Position numbers and translations under genes: made by a program
In this document: piece by piece, positions 7,772-14,854 of the stretch
Layout: each line of letters starts with the position of its first letter
Position numbering within the stretch: position 1 is the first letter of the stretch
The notes under the pieces: generated by a model
The model's database searches: none
What the model saw: only the letters and a program-made list of their open reading frames with translations
What the model was told of the DNA's origin: nothing
DNA from: an uncultured Oscillospiraceae bacterium
Lineage (GTDB): Bacteria > Bacillota > Clostridia > Oscillospirales > Acutalibacteraceae
Reading direction: 5' to 3'
Assembly: GCA_900549155.1 (NCBI GenBank)
Contig: URNF01000021.1
Span: 1 to 24,061, forward strand
Length of the DNA: 24,061 nucleotides

Positions 7772-8017
7772 TTATTTCAGGTTGGTAACCACCATGGCAG
7801 CAAGCACCAACACAAAGAAAACGATAGAGATCCATTTGGTCCATTTGACAAGGAACGCGTTGAAAGTCTTTGCCTTTCCCTTGTCCATAAACGAATCGGC
7901 AGCGCCGGAGATCACACCCAGACCCGCCTCGCGGCTTTCCTGCATCAAAACGATCAGAATGATCGCAACCGACAGCACGATCAGCACAGCACCAAAAACA
8001 ATTTCCAAAGCAGACAT
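7772..8017 (-). CDS. secG: Preprotein translocase subunit SecG
   Basis: 81 residues, typical SecG. The first membrane helix is residues about 4-24, ending with the family signature VLMQESREAGLG; the loop has GLGVISGAADSFMDKGKAKTF; the second helix is about 59-78. It is the small accessory subunit of the SecYEG channel in the cytoplasmic membrane. GGGGG stands 7 bases before the ATG. It has its own promoter and terminator, so it is monocistronic here. Confidence 0.93.
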   Translation of the reverse strand: MSALEIVFGAVLIVLSVAIILIVLMQESREAGLGVISGAADSFMDKGKAKTFNAFLVKWTKWISIVFFVLVLAAMVVTNLK

Positions 8018-8060
8018 ATCCGTACCCCCAAAGGTTAATGATGAACATTCATGTTCTCAC

Positions 8061-8089
8061 AGTGTAACACAAAACCGAAAAAATTGCAA
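8061..8089 (-). promoter_or_regulatory. Promoter of secG
   Basis: On the minus strand, TTGCAA (8089-8084), 17 bases, TACACT (8066-8061), about 43 bases before the secG start. Confidence 0.7.
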
Positions 8090-8119
8090 CTGTTTTTTTA
8101 TTTTCCGCATATTTTCCGC

Positions 8120-8227
8120 GAGACGGCGCACACTACGAAGGACAACGGATACAGATTGCGTTTGCGTAGCCGCTGTCGGGATCGCTGCCGGAAAATCCTT
8201 TGGACTTCCCGACGGCGGTCTTTTTTT
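8120..8227 (+). ncRNA. Possible small RNA with an intrinsic terminator, convergent to the topoisomerase gene
   Basis: The 208-base gap between secG and the topoisomerase A gene has no ORF of note. On the plus strand it ends in a 12-base stem with one mismatch (8170-8181 with 8207-8218) and then TC plus seven T (8221-8227). The T run is only on the plus strand, where no coding gene precedes it, so the hairpin is oriented to end a plus-strand transcript. A possible promoter is TTGCAA (8084-8089), 18 bases, CATATT (8108-8113), sharing the palindromic -35 of secG. The transcript would be about 105 bases. I match it to no known RNA family. The 5' end is a guess. Confidence 0.3.
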
Positions 8228-10469
8228 ACATCATGGAGAGCTGCTCGCCGTAATCCTCCGCCAGCGGCATAGCGCCCGCTGCGGGCAGATTCTTCGTGCG
8301 ATAGCGGTTTTCCTTTGTCAGCATACCCTCGGTATACCGCTGCACCGCCGACAGCCGATGCTTGCCCTTGAGTGTCATCGCCTGTACGCCGATGGTCGAA
8401 CGGGTGGTTTTGAGCGCGATCGCACCCGTGTGCACCAAAAGCCGTCTGCCGGAAGAGGCGGTGAGCAGCACCTCGCCGTCCTCTTCCATATACAGTACCG
8501 CTACAAGCGGACTCTTATCGCTGTAGGCACCGATGAGCTTGTGGCGGTTATTCTTAGTGGCATAGGCAGAAAGCTCCACCTTGGCGATCTTGCCGTTTTC
8601 AAAGCAGAACAGCATGAAGCCCTTATAGTCGGCGGTCGCCACCATATAGCGTGCCGACTCGCCCGCATCGAATTTCAGCTGAGTCGCAACAAAGTCGCCC
8701 ATGCTGCTCGCCTTGGTGTCGCTAAATTCCGAAGCGCGCGTTTTGTAAACGGTCGCACTGTCGGTGAAGAACAGCAGTTCGAGACGGTTATTTCCCTCTA
8801 CCGTCTGTGCGATCTCGTCGCCCTCTTTGAGCTTGTGCTCACTGCTCATGCGCAGCGAGGCGGGCGTGATCTTTTTGAAATAGCCGCCCTTTGTGAAGAA
8901 GAACGTGCAGGGATAGTCGGGGATCTCCTCCTCGGTTTCCTGCGCCGTCTCGGCGATCTCGGAAGCATAGAGAATGGTCGACTTGCGCGGCATGCCGTAT
9001 TTTTCCGCCACCGCCTGCAGCTCGCCGATGATGATCTTGCGCACGCGGCTGTCCTTTGCCAGAATGTCCTCCATCTCGGCAATGTCGGCGATGAGCTGTT
9101 CCATCTCGGCGGTACGTTTCAAAATATACTCACGGTTCAAGTGGCGCAGCTTGATCTCCGCCACATATTCCGCCTGGATCTTGTCGATGCCGAAGCCGAT
9201 CATAAGGTTCGGCACGACCTCGGCTTCTTCCTCGGTGCTGCGCACGATGGAGATCGCCTTGTCGATGTCGAGCAGGATTTTGGAAAGTCCCTTGAGCAGA
9301 TGCAGCTTTTCCTTTGCTCGCTGCAGATCGAAATAGGTGCGCCGCCGCACACATTCGGTGCGGAAAGCGATCCACTCATTGAGAATGCTGCGCACGCCGA
9401 GCACCTGCGGCACACCGGCGATGAGCACGTTGAAGTTGCAGGAGAAACTGTCTTCGAGCGGCGTCATGGCATACAGGCGGTTCATCAGCTTGTCGGGGTC
9501 GACGCCGCGTTTGAGATCGATCGTAATTTTCAGACCGTCAAGACCGATCTCGTTGCGCACATCGGAGATCTCCCGCAGCTTGCCCGCCTTGACAAGCTCC
9601 ACCATTTTGGAAATGATGGCTTCGACCGTCGTGCTGTAGGGAATTTGCGTGATGTCGATGCAGTTTGCCGCTTTATCATACTGATACACGGCGCGCACCT
9701 TCACGCCGCCGCGCCCCGTTTCATACAACCGCTCCATATTTGCGCGGTCATAGACGATCTGTCCGCCGCCGGGAAAATCGGGTGCCTGCAGCGTGTCGGC
9801 GATCGGATGATCGGGATCGCGCATGAGCGCGATGGTCGTTTCACAGGCCTCGCGCAGATTGAAGGAACAGATATTGCTCGCCATGCCGACGGCAATACCC
9901 ATATTGTTGTTGACAAGAATGGACGGAAAGCTCACCGGCAGCAGTGTCGGCTCTTTCGTGGAAGCGTCATAGTTATCGACGAAATCCACCGTTTCCTTGT
10001 CGATGTCGCGAAAAAGCTCCGCCGCGATCGGCTCGAGCTTTGCTTCCGTATACCGCGATGCGGCATATTCCATTTCGCTGGAATAGGCGCGGCCGAAGTT
10101 GCCCTTGGAGTCCACAAACGGATGCAAAAGCGACTCGTTGCCGCGGGACAGACGCACCATCGTCTCATAGATCGCCGCATCACCGTGCGGGTTGAGCTTC
10201 ATGGTCGCGCCCACGATGTTCGCGGATTTCACCCGCTGTGCACCGAGCAGATTCATCTTGTACATCGTATACAGGAGCTTGCGGTGCGAGGGCTTGAAAC
10301 CGTCGATCTCCGGAATGGCGCGCGACATGATAACGCTCATCGCATAGGGCATATAGTTGGTGCGCAGCGTGTCGGTGATCGCCTGCGCCTCGATCTCACC
10401 GGCGCCCGTGATGTGGGCGTTGTCCGGCAGTTTATCCACCGTCTGAACGGATTTTGCTTTTTTTGCCAT
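8226..10469 (-). CDS. Type IIA DNA topoisomerase subunit A, divergent ParC/GyrA-like
   Basis: 747 residues. It is the DNA breakage-rejoining subunit. The active-site Tyr is in AASRYTEAKL (Y140), the QRDR-equivalent is MKLNPHGDAAIYETMVR, and a C-terminal beta-pinwheel region covers about 500-730. No QRRGGRG-like GyrA box is seen, so decatenation/relaxation (topo IV-like) is likelier than supercoiling. An Ala (98) replaces the Ser where fluoroquinolone resistance usually arises; Glu102 holds the acidic position. The ATG at 10469 follows GGGGAG at 8 bases; an ATG 6 codons earlier overlaps the partner's stop and has no good site. It forms an operon with the ATPase subunit. No clear minus-strand terminator follows. 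The primary gyrase must lie elsewhere. Confidence 0.88.
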   Translation of the reverse strand: MAKKAKSVQTVDKLPDNAHITGAGEIEAQAITDTLRTNYMPYAMSVIMSRAIPEIDGFKPSHRKLLYTMYKMNLLGAQRVKSANIVGATMKLNPHGDAAIYETMVRLSRGNESLLHPFVDSKGNFGRAYSSEMEYAASRYTEAKLEPIAAELFRDIDKETVDFVDNYDASTKEPTLLPVSFPSILVNNNMGIAVGMASNICSFNLREACETTIALMRDPDHPIADTLQAPDFPGGGQIVYDRANMERLYETGRGGVKVRAVYQYDKAANCIDITQIPYSTTVEAIISKMVELVKAGKLREISDVRNEIGLDGLKITIDLKRGVDPDKLMNRLYAMTPLEDSFSCNFNVLIAGVPQVLGVRSILNEWIAFRTECVRRRTYFDLQRAKEKLHLLKGLSKILLDIDKAISIVRSTEEEAEVVPNLMIGFGIDKIQAEYVAEIKLRHLNREYILKRTAEMEQLIADIAEMEDILAKDSRVRKIIIGELQAVAEKYGMPRKSTILYASEIAETAQETEEEIPDYPCTFFFTKGGYFKKITPASLRMSSEHKLKEGDEIAQTVEGNNRLELLFFTDSATVYKTRASEFSDTKASSMGDFVATQLKFDAGESARYMVATADYKGFMLFCFENGKIAKVELSAYATKNNRHKLIGAYSDKSPLVAVLYMEEDGEVLLTASSGRRLLVHTGAIALKTTRSTIGVQAMTLKGKHRLSAVQRYTEGMLTKENRYRTKNLPAAGAMPLAEDYGEQLSMM

Positions 10470-10486
10470 CGTTTTTTCTCCCCTCA

Positions 10487-12466
10487 TCAGCTGAGATCGA
10501 CCATTTCGAGATATTCGGCGCCGTGCGCGGCGATATACTCTTTTCTGCCGTTCAGATTATCGCCGAGCAAAATGTCAAACATTTCCGCCGTCGCCTCCGC
10601 CGCTGCGGGATCGACCCGCACAAGCCGCCTTGTCGCGGGATTCATGGTGGTGAGCGACATCATTTCGGGATCGTTCTCGCCGAGACCTTTGGAACGCTGG
10701 ATGGTGTATTTCTGATCGCCGAGCTGCGCCAGCACCTCCGCTTTTTCACGGTCGTTATACGAAAAATAGGTATCCTTTTTGCAGGTGATCTCATAAAGCG
10801 GCGTCTCCGCGATGAACACCCTGCCCGTCTCGATGAGCGTCGGCGTGAGCCGATAGAGCATGGTGAGAATCAGCGTGCGGATCTGGAAGCCGTCCACGTC
10901 GGCATCGGTACAGATGATGACCTTGCTGAAGCGCAAAAGGCTCAGATCAAAGGTCACCATTTCCTTATTCTTGTTTTTGACCTCCACGCCGCAGCCGAGC
11001 ACCTTGATGAGGTCGGTGATGATCTCACTTTTGAAGATCTTATCATACTCGGATTTGAGACAGTTCAAGATCTTGCCGCGCACGGGAATGATCGCCTGGA
11101 AATCGGGGTTGCGCGCCTGCACGCAGGCGCCCATAGCGGATTTACCCTCCACGATGAACAGCTCGCGCTCCTCCACCTTGCGGCTGCGGCAATCGACGAA
11201 CGTCTCCACGCGGGACGTGAGATCGTTGCCGGATTGCAGCGTCTTTTTGAGATTTAGGCGTGTATTCTCTGCCTTTTCGCGGCTGCGCTTGTTGATGAGC
11301 ACCTGCTCGGAGAGCTTGTCCGCATCCGCCTTGTTTTCGAGGAAAAAGACCTCGAGATTATGCTTCAAAAAGTCCGTCATGGCTTCCTGGATGAAACGGT
11401 TGGTGATGGACTTTTTCGTTTGGTTTTCATAGGACGTCTGTGTGGAGAACGAAGAAGAAACCAACACAAGGCAGTCCTGCACATCCTGAAAACTGATCTT
11501 GCTTTCGTTTTTGAGGTATTTCCCGTTTTGCCGCAGATAGGCGTCGATCTGCGACACGAAAGCGGAGCGCACCGCCTTTTCGGGCGAGCCGCCGTGTTCC
11601 AGCCAGCTGGAGTTGTGATAGTATTCCTGCAGCGTCACCTTGTTGGAAATGCACATGGCGACATTAAGCTTCACCTTATAATCCGGCTTGTCCTCACGAT
11701 CTCTGCCGACGCGCTCCGCCGTCCAGAACTGCACACCGGTCATCGCGTTGTCGCCGACAAACTCCTTCACATAGTCCTCGATGCCGTTTTCATACAAAAA
11801 TTCCTGCGTGTCAAAGCCCTTGTCCTGCTGCGTACGCAGCACAAAGCGCAGATTGTTGTTGACGATCGCCTGGCGGCGCAGGACGTCCTGATAGTATTCC
11901 TTCGGAATATTGATGTCGGTGAAGACCGCAAGATCCGGTTTCCAGCGGATGACCGTGCCGGTGTCCTTTTTGGCATACGGTTCTTTGTGCAGTCCGCCGA
12001 CATTTTCGCCGTGTTCAAAATGCAGCGTGAATTTACACCCGTCGCGGTGCACCTCAACATCCATATATTCCGAGGAATACTGCGTGGCACAGGCGCCGAG
12101 ACCGTTAAGGCCGAGCGAAAACTCATAGTTTTCCGCCTGGTTGGTATTATACTTACCGCCGGCATACATCTCGCAGAAGATCAGTTCCCAGTTATACCGT
12201 CCCTCTTTTTGGTTATAGTCAAGCGGCACACCGCGGCCGAAATCCTGCACCTCGATCGAGCCGTCGGCAAAACAGGTCGTGATGATGCGGTCGCCGTATC
12301 CCTCGCGCGCCTCGTCGATCGAGTTGGAGAGGATCTCGAACACCGCGTGTTCACAGCCCTCCAGCCCGTCCGAGCCGAAAATGACCGCAGGGCGCTTGCG
12401 CACGCGGTCGGCGCCCTTCAGCGAGCGTATACTGTCGTTGTCATAGCTGGACTTCCTCTGTGCCAT
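10487..12466 (-). CDS. Type IIA DNA topoisomerase subunit B, divergent ParE/GyrB-like
   Basis: 659 residues with a GHKL ATPase domain, transducer and TOPRIM. ATP-site motifs are EILSNSIDEA, QDFGRGVPL and LGLNGLGA (GLHGVG in canonical proteins). The transducer has YENQTKKSITN. TOPRIM shows FIVEGKSAMG (about 438), PVRGKILN and CTDADVDGFQIRTL (about 519). The catalytic Glu and Asp-x-Asp residues are kept, but the usual EGDSAxG reads EGKSAMG, DGHIR reads DGFQIR, and YIGSTG reads IFGSDG. These mark a divergent paralogue, of the type carried by Clostridia besides gyrase. Upstream in-frame ATGs lie inside the AAAGGA ribosome site, so the start at 12466 is preferred. Confidence 0.88.
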   Translation of the reverse strand: MAQRKSSYDNDSIRSLKGADRVRKRPAVIFGSDGLEGCEHAVFEILSNSIDEAREGYGDRIITTCFADGSIEVQDFGRGVPLDYNQKEGRYNWELIFCEMYAGGKYNTNQAENYEFSLGLNGLGACATQYSSEYMDVEVHRDGCKFTLHFEHGENVGGLHKEPYAKKDTGTVIRWKPDLAVFTDINIPKEYYQDVLRRQAIVNNNLRFVLRTQQDKGFDTQEFLYENGIEDYVKEFVGDNAMTGVQFWTAERVGRDREDKPDYKVKLNVAMCISNKVTLQEYYHNSSWLEHGGSPEKAVRSAFVSQIDAYLRQNGKYLKNESKISFQDVQDCLVLVSSSFSTQTSYENQTKKSITNRFIQEAMTDFLKHNLEVFFLENKADADKLSEQVLINKRSREKAENTRLNLKKTLQSGNDLTSRVETFVDCRSRKVEERELFIVEGKSAMGACVQARNPDFQAIIPVRGKILNCLKSEYDKIFKSEIITDLIKVLGCGVEVKNKNKEMVTFDLSLLRFSKVIICTDADVDGFQIRTLILTMLYRLTPTLIETGRVFIAETPLYEITCKKDTYFSYNDREKAEVLAQLGDQKYTIQRSKGLGENDPEMMSLTTMNPATRRLVRVDPAAAEATAEMFDILLGDNLNGRKEYIAAHGAEYLEMVDLS

Positions 12467-12504
12467 ACATTCCATCCTTTACCGGTATCATTTCATTTCC
12501 ATTT

Positions 12505-12533
12505 ATTTTAACCCGAAAAAACGGTTTCGTCAA
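12505..12533 (-). promoter_or_regulatory. Promoter of the topoisomerase operon
   Basis: On the minus strand, TTGACG (12533-12528), 17 bases, TAAAAT (12510-12505), about 38 bases before the start codon at 12466. Divergent from the tRNA-Leu promoter. Confidence 0.7.
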
Positions 12534-12551
12534 GTTTCGTTGTGGGAAACC

Positions 12552-12580
12552 TTGACAAGCGTGCAAAAATGCCGTATGAT
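12552..12580 (+). promoter_or_regulatory. Promoter of tRNA-Leu
   Basis: Consensus TTGACA (12552-12557), 17 bases, TATGAT (12575-12580), 14 bases before the tRNA. A strong sigma-A promoter, as expected for a stable RNA gene. Confidence 0.85.
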
Positions 12581-12594
12581 AAAAGCCGTTCCAC

Positions 12595-12681
12595 GCCGCT
12601 GTGGTGGAATCGGCAGACACAGGGGACTTAAAATCCCCCGATAGCGATATCGTACCGGTTCAAGTCCGGTCAGCGGCACCA
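12595..12681 (+). tRNA. tRNA-Leu (anticodon UAA), CCA encoded
   Basis: Seven-base acceptor stem GCCGCTG / CAGCGGC, discriminator A and encoded CCA. The anticodon loop CTTAAAA, flanked by GGGGA/TCCCC, gives anticodon TAA. A long variable arm (GATA/TATC stem) marks class II leucine tRNA. The T arm is ACCGG TTCAAGT CCGGT. Length 87 bases. It stands alone under its own promoter. Confidence 0.97.
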
Positions 12682-12725
12682 CGTCGTCGCGGACTCTGTA
12701 TCGTTCGCGGCGACTTTTCTTTCTG
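12682..12725 (+). terminator. Terminator of tRNA-Leu, repeat copy A
   Basis: Nine-base stem GTCGTCGCG (12683-12691) with CGCGGCGAC (12706-12714), followed by TTTTCTTTCT, directly after the tRNA CCA. A near copy lies 205 bases downstream (12888-12928): 29 of 31 bases agree from 12688 onward. A second small hairpin, GACTTTTC/GAAAAGTC (12712-12732), overlaps the T tract. Confidence 0.7.
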
Positions 12726-12887
12726 AAAAGTCCCCTCTCGCTCCCGCCGTCGCTCCTCCTTTCCGAAACGGATCACGCTGCAAGTCGCCTGTTCGGTTGT
12801 AAACGCCCTCACGACGGCTTTGTTGCGCTGCCAATCCGTTTCGGGGGGCTGATAATGCCATCGCATTACTTAACGGTCTGCACCCGC
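12726..12887. other. Non-coding stretch between the two terminator repeats, with an 11-base inverted repeat
   Basis: Short reading frames here show no recognisable protein. The stretch holds a perfect inverted repeat, CCGAAACGGAT (12763-12773) and ATCCGTTTCGG (12834-12844), 60 bases apart. No integrase, transposase or RNA family is recognised. It may be a small inserted or duplicated element. Confidence 0.4.
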
Positions 12888-12928
12888 CGTCTCGCGGACT
12901 TTGTATCCTTCGCGGCGACTTTTTTCTG
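12888..12928 (+). repeat. Repeat copy B of the tRNA-Leu terminator
   Basis: Nearly identical to 12682-12725, with a similar stem (one bulged base) and six T (12920-12925). It could act as a second terminator insulating the downstream glycan genes, or be part of a dispersed intergenic repeat. Confidence 0.6.
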
Positions 12929-13033
12929 TTCAAAACAGTACTGCCGGAAATGTGAAACCTTTTGTCAATGCCTTGCGGTTTGCCTGCATCTATGGTATCC
13001 TTATATTTATTGACGCATAAAGGAGCAGTGAAA

Positions 13034-13657
13034 ATGTACAAGCGATTCGGCAAACGAGCTTTGGACATTTTTCTTTCACTGGTGGGACTGATCGTCGCGT
13101 CATGGCTGTATCTCACCATCATTGTTGCCATCGAGATCGACGATCCGGGCCCCGTCTTTTTCTCGCAAAAGCGTGTCGGCATCCACAAGAAGCATTTTAA
13201 GCTCTATAAATTCCGCAGCATGAAGATGTCCACGCCGCACGACACCCCGACGCATCTGCTGGAAAATCCGGAGCAGTATATCACGCGGGTCGGAAAATTC
13301 ATTCGCAAGACCTCTCTTGACGAGATCCCGCAGCTCTTCAACATCCTGCGCGGCGACATGAGCTTCATCGGTCCGCGCCCCGCCCTTTGGAACCAGTTCG
13401 ATCTTTTGGAAGAACGTGACAAATACGGCGCAAACGATGTGAAACCCGGTCTTTCGGGGCTGGCGCAAATTCACGGCCGCGACGAGCTGGAGATCACCGA
13501 AAAAGCACGGCTCGACGGGGAGTATGCGAAAAACATCTGCTTTTCCCTCGATTGCAAATGCTTTTTCGGCACGGCGATTTCGGCGCTGCGCGGTGAAGGC
13601 GTTGTCGAGGGCGGCACGGGTGAACTACATAAAACAGAGGAGCGCATCCACAAATGA
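13034..13657 (+). CDS. Undecaprenyl-phosphate sugar-1-phosphate transferase (small monotopic phosphoglycosyl transferase)
   Basis: 207 residues, the size of minimal PglC-like bacterial sugar transferases. An N-terminal re-entrant hydrophobic helix (ALDIFLSLVGLIVASWLYL, about 8-30) is followed by DDPGPVFFSQKRVGIHKKHF, YKFRSMK with the basic motif, TSLDEIPQLFNILRGDMSFIG, GPRP, and KPGLSGLAQIHGR. The Asp-Glu catalytic pair is in SLDEIPQ. The enzyme moves a sugar-1-phosphate from a UDP-sugar onto undecaprenyl phosphate at the inner face of the membrane, the first step of surface glycan assembly. The frame opens at 12962, but AAAGGAGCAGTGAAA before the ATG at 13034 sets the start. A possible weak promoter is TTGCGG (12973) - 17 - TATCCT. 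It overlaps the next gene by 4 bases. Confidence 0.92.
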   Translation: MYKRFGKRALDIFLSLVGLIVASWLYLTIIVAIEIDDPGPVFFSQKRVGIHKKHFKLYKFRSMKMSTPHDTPTHLLENPEQYITRVGKFIRKTSLDEIPQLFNILRGDMSFIGPRPALWNQFDLLEERDKYGANDVKPGLSGLAQIHGRDELEITEKARLDGEYAKNICFSLDCKCFFGTAISALRGEGVVEGGTGELHKTEERIHK

Positions 13658-14796
13658 AGGTCGTCGTTTTATCCAGCTTTACCACTTCTCTTTTTTGGTT
13701 TCGGATCGATATGATGAAAGCGTTTGCGGATGCCGGCTGTGAGGTCGTGGCTGTCGGCGACGCGCCGGAAACGGAATGGGCGGAGAAATTCCGGGAATTG
13801 GGCATCCGCTATCGACAGATCCCTGTCCAGCGCAACGGCACAAATCCCGTTGCCGACCTCAAAACGCTTTTTGCCTTGCGCAAATTGCTGCGCGAAGAAA
13901 AGCCGGATCGCATCTTTTCCTATCAGGCGAAAACCGTCATATACGGCGGTATCGCCGCGCGCATGTGCGGCATACGGCATGTGTATCCGCTGATTGCAGG
14001 AACGGGATCGGTCTTTCTGGGCGACGGCTGGAAACGAAAACTTGTCCGTGCCGTTTTGACCACCGAATATAAAGTTGGGCTGAAAAGAGCGCCGCACGTC
14101 TTTTTTCAAAATCGGGACGATCTTTCGACCTTTCTTTCACACGGGATACTGTCCGAGGAGAAGGTCGTTATGATCAACGGCTCCGGTGTCAATCTTGAAA
14201 GCTTTACAGTATCTCCCCTGCCGACTGAAACGGGCTTTTTGTGCATTTCCCGTCTCATTCGCGACAAAGGCGTTTTTGAATATTTGGAAGCTGCACGGAT
14301 CATCCACAAGCGGCACCCCGCTGTGCGCTGTGTTTTGGTCGGTCCGTTTGACACCAACCCCTCCGCCATCCGCGCAGAAGAGCTGCAGCCTTTTATTGAT
14401 GACGGATCGGTCAAATACGTCGGTGAACAAAAGGATGTGCGTCCGTTTCTGCGCGACTGCACCGCGTTTGTTCTCCCGTCTTATCACGAGGGTATTCCGA
14501 AAACGGCGCTTGAAGCAATGGCGACCGGCAGACCGGTCATCACCACCGACGCTCCCGGCTGCCGCGAGGTGGTGACGGACGGGGAAAACGGTATTCTTGT
14601 TCCTGTTAAAAACGCAAATGCCGTTGCCGACGCGATGGAAAGGATCATTTGCGATCCCGCCTTTGCTGCGAAGATGGCTGCTGTTTCCCGCAGAATTGCC
14701 GAGGAAAAATATGATGTGCACCTCGTGAACAAAACCATTTGTGAAACCATGGAGATAAACGACAGTGCCGTCAAAAAAGAAGTTGTAAAAGTGTAA
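13654..14796 (+). CDS. GT4-family glycosyltransferase, PglA-like
   Basis: 380 residues. The N-terminal half opens VVVLSSFTTSLFWFRIDMMKA and carries SYQAKTVIYGGIAARMCGI and HVYPLIAGTGSVF, a pattern seen in PglA/EpsD-like transferases that add the second sugar to a lipid-linked acceptor. The C-terminal domain has FLCISRLIRDKGVFEYLEAA, then PSYHEGIPKTALEAMATGRP with the E-x7-E donor-site motif, and GILVPVKNANAVADAM. Its start codon overlaps the stop of the phosphoglycosyl transferase (ATGA), so it very likely extends that enzyme's product. Donor sugar unknown. Confidence 0.92.
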   Translation: MKVVVLSSFTTSLFWFRIDMMKAFADAGCEVVAVGDAPETEWAEKFRELGIRYRQIPVQRNGTNPVADLKTLFALRKLLREEKPDRIFSYQAKTVIYGGIAARMCGIRHVYPLIAGTGSVFLGDGWKRKLVRAVLTTEYKVGLKRAPHVFFQNRDDLSTFLSHGILSEEKVVMINGSGVNLESFTVSPLPTETGFLCISRLIRDKGVFEYLEAARIIHKRHPAVRCVLVGPFDTNPSAIRAEELQPFIDDGSVKYVGEQKDVRPFLRDCTAFVLPSYHEGIPKTALEAMATGRPVITTDAPGCREVVTDGENGILVPVKNANAVADAMERIICDPAFAAKMAAVSRRIAEEKYDVHLVNKTICETMEINDSAVKKEVVKV

Positions 14797-14826
14797 AAAA
14801 TCCTTTTCTTTTTCAAAAGAATGTTG

Positions 14827-14832
14827 TATAAT
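14827..14832 (+). promoter_or_regulatory. Candidate -10 element before the LCP gene
   Basis: Perfect TATAAT (14827-14832) 22 bases before the proposed TTG start. No good -35 at 16-18 bases (TTTTCT/TTTCTT). The LCP gene may thus have its own start of transcription besides read-through from the glycosyltransferase 58 bases upstream. Confidence 0.4.
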
Positions 14833-14854
14833 AGACCCCTGTGAGGTGATTTAC

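Noticed and set aside
8120..8227. Known riboswitch or housekeeping RNA (SRP RNA, 6S RNA, tmRNA, c-di-GMP riboswitch)
   Set aside because: None of the sequence signatures of these RNAs that I remember are present; only the terminator hairpin is clear.
7521..10715. Very long plus-strand open frame opposite the topoisomerase A gene
   Set aside because: It lies antisense to a gene with clear motifs; long open frames on the opposite strand are common in GC-rich DNA with strong third-position bias. Its translation has no recognisable domain and spans several real genes and gaps.
12665..12928. attL/attR pair of an element integrated in tRNA-Leu
   Set aside because: The repeat is in the terminator and the tRNA 3' end is not clearly duplicated at the second copy; only about 160 bases lie between the copies and there is no integrase. 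Kept only as an open question among the findings.
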